A stretch of 64,000 bases of DNA. Source: Gelidibacter salicanalis. GTDB lineage: Bacteria; Bacteroidota; Bacteroidia; Flavobacteriales; Flavobacteriaceae. Shown here piece by piece: positions 17,424 to 25,917 of the stretch. The first letter of the stretch is position 1. Each line of letters begins with the position of its first letter. A model generated the notes under the pieces. The model saw only the letters and a list, made by a program, of their open reading frames with translations, did no database searches and was not told the DNA's origin. The stretch lies in NCBI RefSeq assembly GCF_016469035.1, contig NZ_JAEHJZ010000004.1:111173-175172 (forward strand). Reading direction: 5' to 3'. A program made the position numbers and the translations under genes.

Positions 17424-18614
17424 ATGGGCGTTGCGATTACCGGAATGGGCATAATTTCTGCAATTGGTCATTCCGTTGCAGAGAGCAAGACGTCTTTATT
17501 GGCTCCAAAAAGTGGCATTGGTACGCTAAAGCATATTCAAACCAAACATTCGGATCAAATTAAAGTTGGTGAGATTACGCTTTCAAATGCGGACTTAACC
17601 ACACAATTGCAACTTCCCAAAGACCACAATTATACCCGTACCGGTTTATTGGGACTTTTTGCGGCTAGAGCAGCTCTCCAAGATGCCCAAATCAGTGCTA
17701 TTTCCGAATACCGAACAGGACTCATATCAGCCACTACTGTTGGCGGGATGGATATGACGGAACTCTATTTAAAACAATTTGCAACCGACCCTGAGGCACA
17801 AAAATACATTCAGAGTCATCACGCGGGAGATTCCACTCAAAAAATAGCGGATGCCCTTAACATCACGGAATTTGTAACTACTATCAGTACAGCATGTTCA
17901 TCTGCCGCCAATGCGATTATGTTGGGTGCGCGCTTAATTAAAGCTGGAAAATTGGATCGGGTTGTGGTAGGTGGCACGGATGCCTTATCAAAATTTACCA
18001 TCAACGGATTTAAAACTTTAATGATCCAATCTGATGACCATTGTGCGCCATTCGATGCCAATCGTAAAGGTTTGAACCTTGGAGAAGCCGCCGCCTATTT
18101 GGTTTTAGAATCTGACGACGTGATTGCAAAAGAACAAAAGCAAGTATTGGCCTTTCTCTCTGGATACGGCAATGCCAACGATGCCTTTCATCAAACTGCA
18201 TCCTCTGAAAATGGCGAAGGTGCTTTTTTAGCGATGACAAAAGCGCTAGAATTGGCGCGACTAACTCCTGAACACATCAATTATATCAATGCCCACGGCA
18301 CCGCAACCCCAAATAATGATCTGTCTGAAAGCGTTGCCCTGCAGCGGGTGTTTGGAAGCCATGTTCCTGATTTTAGTTCTACCAAATCATTTACCGGGCA
18401 TACCTTGGCAGCGGCTGGCGTGGTTGAAGCCGTTTTTGCAATCATCGCCCTACAAGAACAAACTATTTTTCCAAATCTAAATTTTAAGTCGCCAATGCCT
18501 GAAACGGGATTAAAACCAGTAACTTCAGTAGTCAAAATAGAGGTGCAACATATCTTGTCCAATTCGTTTGGATTTGGAGGCAACTGCTCCACACTTATTT
18601 TTTCGAAGGCATGA
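17424..18614 (+). CDS. beta-ketoacyl-ACP synthase (KAS II-like), catalytic
   Basis: This 396-residue ketosynthase has C158 (STACSSAAN), H291 (NAHGTATPNND) and H326 (KSFTGHTLAAAG). It lies directly after the ACP and overlaps the chain-length-factor-like gene by four bases. That KS-CLF adjacency is typical of type II polyketide and aryl-polyene systems, so this is the best candidate for the main polyene-elongating synthase. Confidence 0.88.
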   Translation: MGVAITGMGIISAIGHSVAESKTSLLAPKSGIGTLKHIQTKHSDQIKVGEITLSNADLTTQLQLPKDHNYTRTGLLGLFAARAALQDAQISAISEYRTGLISATTVGGMDMTELYLKQFATDPEAQKYIQSHHAGDSTQKIADALNITEFVTTISTACSSAANAIMLGARLIKAGKLDRVVVGGTDALSKFTINGFKTLMIQSDDHCAPFDANRKGLNLGEAAAYLVLESDDVIAKEQKQVLAFLSGYGNANDAFHQTASSENGEGAFLAMTKALELARLTPEHINYINAHGTATPNNDLSESVALQRVFGSHVPDFSSTKSFTGHTLAAAGVVEAVFAIIALQEQTIFPNLNFKSPMPETGLKPVTSVVKIEVQHILSNSFGFGGNCSTLIFSKA

Positions 18615-19624
18615 AAAACGTATATCTCCATAGCGCCGTCAGTATTTCAGCTCAAAACACCTTTGATAGCGACGGATTTTTGGAAGATATGAAACCTATC
18701 TCAGGAAGTACAGTGCCTGCACAATATCCAAATTATAAAGATTTTATAGCACCAATGGCCTCGAGACGTATGGCAACGGGTGTCAAAATGGGTGTTTCAG
18801 CCGCAAGTAAAGCACTGTATAACGCACAATTGACGCAACCCGATGCCATCATCACCGGAACAGGAATGGGCTGTATTGAAGACACCGAAAAATTTCTTAA
18901 TTCCATTATTGGCAATGCGGAAGAATTTTTAACCCCTACCGCTTTTATCCAATCCACCCACAACACGGTTGGCGCTCAAATTGCCTTGGGACTTAAATGT
19001 AAAGCTTACAACAACACCTATGTGCATGCTGCCTTGTCTTTTGAATCGGCATTGTTGGATGCACAATTACTATTACAACAAGAGGAAGCAAAACATGTTT
19101 TAGTGGGCGGTGTTGACGAACTGGGCACCGAAATTATCAGCCATGTACGACACATGGAAGATGCTAACACTAATGGTATTCAAGTGCCGTTTGGGGAAGG
19201 CGCTTCGTTTTTTGTGGTGTCTTCAGAAGCAAAAGCCATTCAATTAGTGGATATGGACATTTGTAGTACTGCTTCGGAAAACACGATACAACAAAAATTA
19301 AATGGCTTTTTAAATAATAATGAGGTTCAAGCGTCTGATATTGATGTGTTGATTGCCGGTAGAAATGGGGATGTTTTTGATCCCTATTACGACAGCATCT
19401 CTACATTATTTAAAAACCCCACTGAACTTCACTACAAACACTTGATTGGCGAGTTTTATACGGCGTCATCTTTTAGTTTATGGACCGCTTTTAGAATTCT
19501 GAATCGTCAGCACATACCAAAACCTTTAATTTATAAAGGGGAGACGAAATCTAAAATCAGTACCATTTTACTTTACAATCAATTTAAAGGACGCGACCAT
19601 AGTTTTATCCTATTAAAACGATGA
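18611..19624 (+). CDS. chain-length-factor-like ketosynthase homologue
   Basis: This 337-residue thiolase-fold protein has lost the catalytic residues. The active-site Cys position reads VHAALSFES (A141), the AHGTAT position reads AGRNGD, and the second His position reads HLIGEFYTASS. It is the non-catalytic half of a KS-CLF pair with the preceding gene and probably sets chain length. Overlaps of four bases on both sides indicate strict co-translation. Confidence 0.8.
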   Translation: MKNVYLHSAVSISAQNTFDSDGFLEDMKPISGSTVPAQYPNYKDFIAPMASRRMATGVKMGVSAASKALYNAQLTQPDAIITGTGMGCIEDTEKFLNSIIGNAEEFLTPTAFIQSTHNTVGAQIALGLKCKAYNNTYVHAALSFESALLDAQLLLQQEEAKHVLVGGVDELGTEIISHVRHMEDANTNGIQVPFGEGASFFVVSSEAKAIQLVDMDICSTASENTIQQKLNGFLNNNEVQASDIDVLIAGRNGDVFDPYYDSISTLFKNPTELHYKHLIGEFYTASSFSLWTAFRILNRQHIPKPLIYKGETKSKISTILLYNQFKGRDHSFILLKR

Positions 19625-20388
19625 AAAATTTCAAAATGACCAGTTTCGTAACCATAAGCCTGTTTTTGCTCTTGGTCATTCTCGATACGACCGTCGGGAT
19701 CGCACTGTGGTGGTATATATTGTTATTAATCCTTTGGTTTTCAATAATAGCCTTAGCGAGTTTTAATATGAGTTGGGGTTTTTATGTGACAGCGTTTACT
19801 TCAAATAAAAATATATCCAAAAAGAATGTCGCCATTACTTTTGACGATGGCCCAAACCCGGAGTTTACCCTTAAAGTATTGGATATTCTGAAGCAGTATA
19901 ACGCCAAAGCCACCTTTTTCTGTATTGGTGAACATGTTGAAAGGTATCCAGAAATTTTCAAAGCTATCGTTGCTCAAGGTCACGATATTGGAAACCATTC
20001 ATTTTCTCACGAATTGATGATCGATTTTAATTCGGCAGAGAATTGGCTCGATGAAATCAAACAAACCGACAATACCATTCATAAAATTACGCGTAAAAAA
20101 CCAACGCTCTTCCGTCCGCCATTTGGTGTCACCACTCCCAAACTGGCGCAGGCATTAGCAATAACTGAACATCAAGTGATTGGGTGGAGCATTCGGTCCT
20201 TCGATACGGTGACCAAGAACCCAGAATTCATCGTTAAACACATCACCAAACAGCTTAAACCAGGCGCGGTTATTTTGTTGCACGATAAACAAACCAACGT
20301 TTTGCCTGTTTTGGAACATTTATTGCAAGTTCTCCAAAAACAAGCCTATCAAGCGGTCACAATAAATGAACTTCTCAATGAAAATTAA
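19621..20388 (+). CDS. polysaccharide deacetylase-family protein
   Basis: This 255-residue protein has an N-terminal membrane region with two hydrophobic stretches (about 8-50) and a NodB/CE4 domain. Metal and catalytic motifs are intact: AITFDDGPNPEFT, HDIGNHSFSH, RPPFG and ILLHD near the end. CE4 enzymes deacetylate N-acetyl sugars. Its constant presence in pigment loci suggests processing of the glycan or lipid partner to which the polyene is attached, but the substrate is unknown. Confidence 0.8.
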   Translation: MKNFKMTSFVTISLFLLLVILDTTVGIALWWYILLLILWFSIIALASFNMSWGFYVTAFTSNKNISKKNVAITFDDGPNPEFTLKVLDILKQYNAKATFFCIGEHVERYPEIFKAIVAQGHDIGNHSFSHELMIDFNSAENWLDEIKQTDNTIHKITRKKPTLFRPPFGVTTPKLAQALAITEHQVIGWSIRSFDTVTKNPEFIVKHITKQLKPGAVILLHDKQTNVLPVLEHLLQVLQKQAYQAVTINELLNEN

Positions 20389-21013
20389 ACAGTATCTTTT
20401 CACTTTAACCTTAACCATTATGTTTGCGTTTAATGGGATGGCACAAACAAAACTGACGGCATCTGAACAAACAGAATTCAAAACAAAGGTTGAAAACACG
20501 GCAAAAAGCACCCAAACCATTGTCAGCGATTTTACCCAAACCAAACATTTAAGCGTGTTGGACAATGTCATTTCCTCTGAAGGAAAGTTGGTGTATAAAG
20601 CGCCAAACCTGGTCAAATGGGAATATGTCAAACCGTATCAAAATATTGCTATCTTTAAAGATGATCAACTCCTGGTGAACAATGAAGGTAAAAAAGATAA
20701 AATCGACTTGAGCTCCAATAAAATCTTTAAAAGTTTAAACACACTCATTGTCAACAGTATTAAAGGCGATATGTTTGATGAGACTCAGTTTGATTTGGCC
20801 TATTTCAAATTTGAAGAAGGCTATTTGGTGACATTTGTTCCGAAAGACAAGCGTATGAAAAAGTTTATAGCGTCTTTTGAACTTAAATTTTCTAAGTCTG
20901 ATGCGGAAGTCAAAGAGGTGAAATTGATTGAGCCAAATAATGATTATACCTTAATAACCTTCGCCAACCGTAAAATAAACACACCAGTTTCTGAGAATGC
21001 TTTTATAAATTAA
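20378..21013 (+). CDS. LolA-like outer-membrane carrier protein
   Basis: A signal peptide (MKIKQYLFTLTLTIMFAFNGMAQ) is followed by a LolA/LolB-like half-barrel domain (about 25-190). I prefer the Met at 20378, which leads directly into the signal; an ATG 12 bases earlier is also open. It overlaps the deacetylase. In aryl-polyene clusters a LolA homologue (ApeL role) carries the hydrophobic product across the periplasm, in line with the MMPL exporter downstream. Confidence 0.8.
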   Translation: MKIKQYLFTLTLTIMFAFNGMAQTKLTASEQTEFKTKVENTAKSTQTIVSDFTQTKHLSVLDNVISSEGKLVYKAPNLVKWEYVKPYQNIAIFKDDQLLVNNEGKKDKIDLSSNKIFKSLNTLIVNSIKGDMFDETQFDLAYFKFEEGYLVTFVPKDKRMKKFIASFELKFSKSDAEVKEVKLIEPNNDYTLITFANRKINTPVSENAFIN

Positions 21014-21040
21014 AAACCTCACGCGACGATCTAAAACGCC

Positions 21041-21412
21041 ATGCTATTACAACATTTCTACACTATCGTTGCGTCTCAATCGATTGAACCGCAGTCTTTT
21101 GAAACAACCGTGACAATTCAAAAGGAACATCCCGTTTTTGAAGGCCATTTTCCCAATTTCCCTGTAACTCCTGGCGTTGCCATGCTTCAAATCATCAAAG
21201 AACTCACGGAAAACCATCTGCAGCAGTCCTTATTTTTAAAATCAGCATCCAATGTCAAGTTTTTAGCCGTGGTTGACCCCAATGTCAATGCCAGCTTAAA
21301 ATTTAACATTGCTATTCAGGAAGACGGGCAACATATCAAGATAAAAAATAACACTTCTTTTAAGGACGGAACACCAGTTTTGAAATGTAATGTTACCTTT
21401 GTCAAACGCTAA
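21041..21412 (+). CDS. second 3-hydroxyacyl-ACP dehydratase-like protein (ApeI-like)
   Basis: This 123-residue hotdog protein has the FabA/FabZ-type HPVFEGHFPNFPVTPGVAML motif (H36). Where FabZ has the acidic partner Glu it has Gln (Q50, AMLQII). It probably works with the first dehydratase, either as a heterodimer or on a different chain length. Reduced activity of this subunit alone is possible. Confidence 0.75.
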   Translation: MLLQHFYTIVASQSIEPQSFETTVTIQKEHPVFEGHFPNFPVTPGVAMLQIIKELTENHLQQSLFLKSASNVKFLAVVDPNVNASLKFNIAIQEDGQHIKIKNNTSFKDGTPVLKCNVTFVKR

Positions 21413-21427
21413 TCACGGTCCTGATCA

Positions 21428-22627
21428 ATGACGCCTTCTGAAATCCAATCCAAAATAGAATCTTATCGCTGTTGTGTGGTCCTACCCACATTTAACAATG
21501 GGAAAACTTTAGAACGGGTAATCACTGGCGTTTTAGAATACACTGGAGACATTATTATCGTTAATGACGGTTCAACCGACGGGACAGCAGAAATTTTGCA
21601 AAAGTTCCCACAGACCATTCAAATCCATCTATCTCAAAATGTAGGTAAGGGCAATGCCTTAAAAACGGCGTTTAAACATGCTGTTCATTTAGGATTTGTC
21701 TATGCGATTACTTTGGACACGGACGGACAACATTTTCCATCAGACATTCCCAATTTTATCGAGGCTCTTGACACTTCAGAGAACAAAAAGGTGTTGATGA
21801 TTGGCGACCGCAACATGAATAATGCGGATGTTTTGGCGACAAGTGCGAAAGGCAATCGCGTATCTACGTTTTGGATGAAAGCCGCTACAGGACTGGAACT
21901 TCAAGATTCACAATCCGGATTTCGATTATATCCCATAAAGGAAATGTCCTCCATACAATTTATGGATTCCACCAAAAAGTTCGAATTTGAAATTGAGGTG
22001 ATCGTCAAATCGTATTGGGCAGGAATTGACATTATGCATGTACCTATTCAAATCCTCTATGACTTAAATGAGCGGGTCTCGCACTTCAGGCCATTCAACG
22101 ATATTGCCAGAATGGTGGTGCTTTACACCTGGTTTTTACTTGTAAGAATAGTCTACATCATCCCCCGAAACCTTATTAGGAAACTAAAAAAAAAAGGACT
22201 AAAACGATTCTTTCTTGAAGATTTTTTAAGAAATCAGGATTCGCCTAAAAAGAAAGCATTATCGATCGCACTAGGTATCCTTTTGGGATTATCACCACTT
22301 TGGGGCTTTCATACCGTCATTGTCATTTTCTTAGCAATTTTACTCAGACTTAATAAAGTAATAGCCTTTGCTTTCTCTAATATTAGCTTTCCACCATTCA
22401 TTCCATTAGTTCTTTTATTGAGTTTACAAGTAGGAAATTGGGTATTAGGCATTGAATCCCATTACACGTTGGAAGGCATTCAAGAGAATTTTGATTTGAT
22501 GCAACATATAGAAGCCTACCTTGTGGGCAGTATTGTACTATCCACAACCTCCGCAGCCATCTTTGGTGTGTTAGGATACTTATTTTTCTCAATCATCGAT
22601 CGAAAAAATGTGCTCACCCATGGCTAA
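21428..22627 (+). CDS. GT2 glycosyltransferase fused to DUF2062 membrane domain
   Basis: This is a 399-residue fusion. Residues about 14-235 form a GT-A family 2 glycosyltransferase (VVLPTFNNGKTLERV, NDGSTDGT, LDTDGQHFPSD). A DUF2062 membrane domain follows (about 270-395, with ALGILLGLSPLWGFHT and three to four hydrophobic segments). The GT resembles dolichyl-phosphate-sugar-type synthases. It probably glycosylates a lipid anchor during pigment assembly at the inner membrane. The stop lies inside the next gene's start region. Confidence 0.8.
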   Translation: MTPSEIQSKIESYRCCVVLPTFNNGKTLERVITGVLEYTGDIIIVNDGSTDGTAEILQKFPQTIQIHLSQNVGKGNALKTAFKHAVHLGFVYAITLDTDGQHFPSDIPNFIEALDTSENKKVLMIGDRNMNNADVLATSAKGNRVSTFWMKAATGLELQDSQSGFRLYPIKEMSSIQFMDSTKKFEFEIEVIVKSYWAGIDIMHVPIQILYDLNERVSHFRPFNDIARMVVLYTWFLLVRIVYIIPRNLIRKLKKKGLKRFFLEDFLRNQDSPKKKALSIALGILLGLSPLWGFHTVIVIFLAILLRLNKVIAFAFSNISFPPFIPLVLLLSLQVGNWVLGIESHYTLEGIQENFDLMQHIEAYLVGSIVLSTTSAAIFGVLGYLFFSIIDRKNVLTHG

Positions 22628-25046
22628 GTTGTTCTATAAATTATACAATAGTATTCAAAGACGCAAATCAGTCTTTGTAGTAGGGCTATGTGTTGTTTTT
22701 GGAATGCTTGTTTGGATGGCTTCTACGCTAAAATTTGACGAAGACATCTCCAAGTTGATTCCATCCAATTCTGAAAATGAGCAACTCCAAAAAGTTTTAA
22801 AAACGGTTCAATTCGCAGATAAAATCATTGTTAATATTGAGAGGGAAGACAACGGCTCTACGGAAGATTTAACCGATTATGCCACACAATTTTTAGATTC
22901 ACTTTCTGAGCGTTCAAGTAATTACGTTAAAGACATCCAAGGGAAAATAGAAGATGAAACCATTTTTGAAACCTTAGATTTTGTTTACACTAATGCGCCG
23001 CTCTTTTTAAGGGAAGCAGACTATAATCTACTCGCAAACAAATTACATCCTGATTCTATTGCCAAAATCACCGAGAGTAATTACAAAACATTGATTTCAC
23101 CTTCTGGGATTGTTGCCAAAAAAACCATTGTTAAAGATCCGTTAGGAATTTCTTTAATGGGGATCAAACATTTGGAACAACTCGGGATTTCTGACGCGTT
23201 CACCCTTAAAGATGGATTTTTAGTCAGTAAGGATGAACAGCACATCTTGCTATTTATCACCCCAGAATATCCGAGCAGCAATACTAATGAAAACGGCATT
23301 TTTTCAGCGCAACTCTACCAACTACAAGAGGAATTGAACAGCGGCTATTCCAGCAAAGTAAAAAGCTCTTATTATGGGGGAACGCTCATTGCCGTGGCCA
23401 ACGCACAACAAATTAAAAGCGACATTCAACTGACCGTCTCCATTGCGATGGTGTTACTTATGGCTGTTTTTATTCTTTTTTATAAAAAGTTGACCATTCC
23501 GATCATTCTATTTGTGCCCACAATTTTTGGTGGTTTATTGGCCATTACGACATTATCCGTCATTCGTACGGAGATTTCTGCCATTTCCTTGGGAATTGGC
23601 GCGGTGCTTCTGGGCGTCACGCTCGATTATTCTCTGCACATCCTCACCCACATTCGGAACAATGAAACCGTTAAGGAACTGTTTGATGGCGTTTCAAAAC
23701 CGATTTTAATGAGCAGCTTAACCACTGCTTTAGCATTTTTGTGTTTATTGTTTGTCGATTCGCGAGCGCTTCAGGATTTAGGGATTTTTGCGGCAATTAG
23801 TGTCATAGGAGCTTCTATTTTTGCCCTCATTTTTATTCCACAAGCCTATAAGGGCAGTTTAAAAGGCGATTCAAAGTCTACAATTTTAGACCGAATGGCG
23901 TCGTATGACTTTCATAAAAACAAACTGGTCATCGGCGGTATTGGAGCGCTACTGCTGTTAAGCGCATTTACCTATCATCGGGTGGACTTCAATAAAGATA
24001 TTTCAAACCTAAATTTTCAACCGGAACGGATCAAATCTGCGGAAGCGGAATTGGACAAACTCATCAACATCTCCTCAAAATCCTTATACGTGGTGGCTTT
24101 TGGAACCGATGAACAACTGGTTTTAGAAACGAATGATAGTATCTTTAGAACCCTTCAAAAACTGGAGCAGCAACAAGAGCTTATCAGTTACAATTCAGTG
24201 GGTGCTTTGGCGGCATCAGATAAAACCCAGCAGGAACACATTGTTACTTGGAACCACTTCTGGACGCAAGAACTCAAGAAACAAACCCAAGCTGAGCTGA
24301 TTAAAAACGGCACTACTTTCGGATTTAAACACTCGACGTTTCAAGAATTTTATGAGCTTTTAGATCATGATTTTCAACCGCTAACTATCGAAGCGTACAC
24401 AGACATCAATGTGATTCCCATCGACGATTTTATCGCAAAAGATGGTAATTTCATGACTGTTTCTTCAGTAGTAAACGTGGAAAACAACAAAATTCAAGAA
24501 GTAAAAGACGCGTTTAAAAATTCGAAAAATACTCTCGTTATCGATCGTCAAGCCATTAATGAAACCTTATTGGGACATCTCAAAAACGATTTTAATAAGC
24601 TCTTAGGCTACTGTTTAATTGCGGTGGCGCTGTTATTATTGCTGTTTTATAGAAATCTGAAATTAACGCTGGTTACCGTCATTCCAATTACCATCACTTG
24701 GCTGGTCACCATTGGGATTATGGGCCTGTTCCATTTGGAGTTCAACATTTTTAACATCATCATTTCCACCTTTATCTTTGGATTGGGCGTAGATTACAGT
24801 ATTTTTATGACCAACGGCATGAAATCAGGAGTTGCATCTATGACCACGCATAAAACCTCTATCATTTTATCCGTTTTGACTACAATTTTGGGCGTTGGCG
24901 TTTTAATTTTTGCGAAACATCCTGCCTTACATTCGTTGGCAAGCATCTCTATAATTGGTATATTGTCAGCAATGTTCATTACGTTTACGATTCAGCCATT
25001 GCTATATAAATTTCTTATTTTAAAACCGAAAAATGGGAACGATTAA
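22620..25046 (+). CDS. MMPL/RND-family exporter (ApeM-like)
   Basis: This protein of about 808 residues has two RND half-units. Each has one N-terminal TM helix, a large periplasmic loop, and a five-helix membrane block (around 265-415 and 660-805). The motifs GVTLDYSLHILTH and GLGVDYSIFMTNG occur at equivalent places in the two halves. MMPL transporters export lipidic polyketides, and the pigment is the expected cargo, delivered with the LolA-like protein. I use the ATG at 22620 (MAKLFYKLYN), which overlaps the GT gene by 8 bases. Confidence 0.88.
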   Translation: MAKLFYKLYNSIQRRKSVFVVGLCVVFGMLVWMASTLKFDEDISKLIPSNSENEQLQKVLKTVQFADKIIVNIEREDNGSTEDLTDYATQFLDSLSERSSNYVKDIQGKIEDETIFETLDFVYTNAPLFLREADYNLLANKLHPDSIAKITESNYKTLISPSGIVAKKTIVKDPLGISLMGIKHLEQLGISDAFTLKDGFLVSKDEQHILLFITPEYPSSNTNENGIFSAQLYQLQEELNSGYSSKVKSSYYGGTLIAVANAQQIKSDIQLTVSIAMVLLMAVFILFYKKLTIPIILFVPTIFGGLLAITTLSVIRTEISAISLGIGAVLLGVTLDYSLHILTHIRNNETVKELFDGVSKPILMSSLTTALAFLCLLFVDSRALQDLGIFAAISVIGASIFALIFIPQAYKGSLKGDSKSTILDRMASYDFHKNKLVIGGIGALLLLSAFTYHRVDFNKDISNLNFQPERIKSAEAELDKLINISSKSLYVVAFGTDEQLVLETNDSIFRTLQKLEQQQELISYNSVGALAASDKTQQEHIVTWNHFWTQELKKQTQAELIKNGTTFGFKHSTFQEFYELLDHDFQPLTIEAYTDINVIPIDDFIAKDGNFMTVSSVVNVENNKIQEVKDAFKNSKNTLVIDRQAINETLLGHLKNDFNKLLGYCLIAVALLLLLFYRNLKLTLVTVIPITITWLVTIGIMGLFHLEFNIFNIIISTFIFGLGVDYSIFMTNGMKSGVASMTTHKTSIILSVLTTILGVGVLIFAKHPALHSLASISIIGILSAMFITFTIQPLLYKFLILKPKNGND

Positions 25047-25917
25047 AACCACACCAATCACCAAAGTAAAATCCATCAGCAAAGAAGATTTTATTGAGCA
25101 GTATTTTAAGCCTCAAAAACCTGTCTTAATTGAAGACCTCACCAAAGACTGGCCTGCTTACGAAAAATGGAGCCTAGACTATATCCAAAGTTTGGCGGGA
25201 GATCAAATTGTGCCTTTATACAACAATGAGCCGACTAAAGGACGCCAAAACTCGGTGGTGCCAGCAAAAAAAATGAAGCTGTTAGACTATATTGAAATCT
25301 TAAAAACGCAGCCTACTGACTTGCGTATGTTTTTCTTTAACGTCCTTCAAAAAATGCCCGTGTTGCTGAATGATTTCAGTTACCCCGACATTGGTTTAAA
25401 GTTTTTTAAGAAATTACCGGTGATGTTTTTTGGAGGTAAAGGCTCTAAAGTTTTGGCACATTATGATATGGACTTGGCCGATTTGGTGCATTTTCATTTT
25501 CATGGCCATAAGCAAGTCACGCTTTTTGCGCCAGACCAAGCCAAGCATCTCTATAAAGTACCTTTTACGGTCCATAATCTAGAAACGATTGATATGGACC
25601 ATCCTGATTTTGAAAAATATCCTGCTCTGCAATTGGCAGAAGGGATTTCGGTAGAAATGAAGCACGGAGATGCCCTGTATATGCCTAGTGGCTATTGGCA
25701 TTATATTACCTATTTAGATGGCGGATTTTCCATCACCCTCCGCGCTTTTCCAAGAAAAGTAGGACGTTTGGCCAAACTATTTTCCAATATTGTCTTTATG
25801 CGAACCTTTGAAAACGTGATGCGTCGTACCGTTGGGCAAGGTTGGGTGGATTATAAAGAAGATCAGATGGTCAAGCGCATGAACAAAAATTACAAGAAAA
25901 AGCATTCAGATGCCTAA
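25033..25917 (+). CDS. JmjC-like cupin protein, putative Fe(II)/2-oxoglutarate oxygenase
   Basis: This 294-residue cupin_8 (JmjC-like) protein has an HxD pair in AHYDMDLADLVHFHFHGHK, the FxP strand (TLFAPDQ), and a distal His in GDALYMPSGYWHYI, matching a 2-oxoglutarate-dependent iron oxygenase facial triad. A hydroxylation or desaturation of the pigment or its carrier is plausible. It overlaps the MMPL gene by 14 bases and the next gene by 8. Confidence 0.7.
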   Translation: MGTIKTTPITKVKSISKEDFIEQYFKPQKPVLIEDLTKDWPAYEKWSLDYIQSLAGDQIVPLYNNEPTKGRQNSVVPAKKMKLLDYIEILKTQPTDLRMFFFNVLQKMPVLLNDFSYPDIGLKFFKKLPVMFFGGKGSKVLAHYDMDLADLVHFHFHGHKQVTLFAPDQAKHLYKVPFTVHNLETIDMDHPDFEKYPALQLAEGISVEMKHGDALYMPSGYWHYITYLDGGFSITLRAFPRKVGRLAKLFSNIVFMRTFENVMRRTVGQGWVDYKEDQMVKRMNKNYKKKHSDA

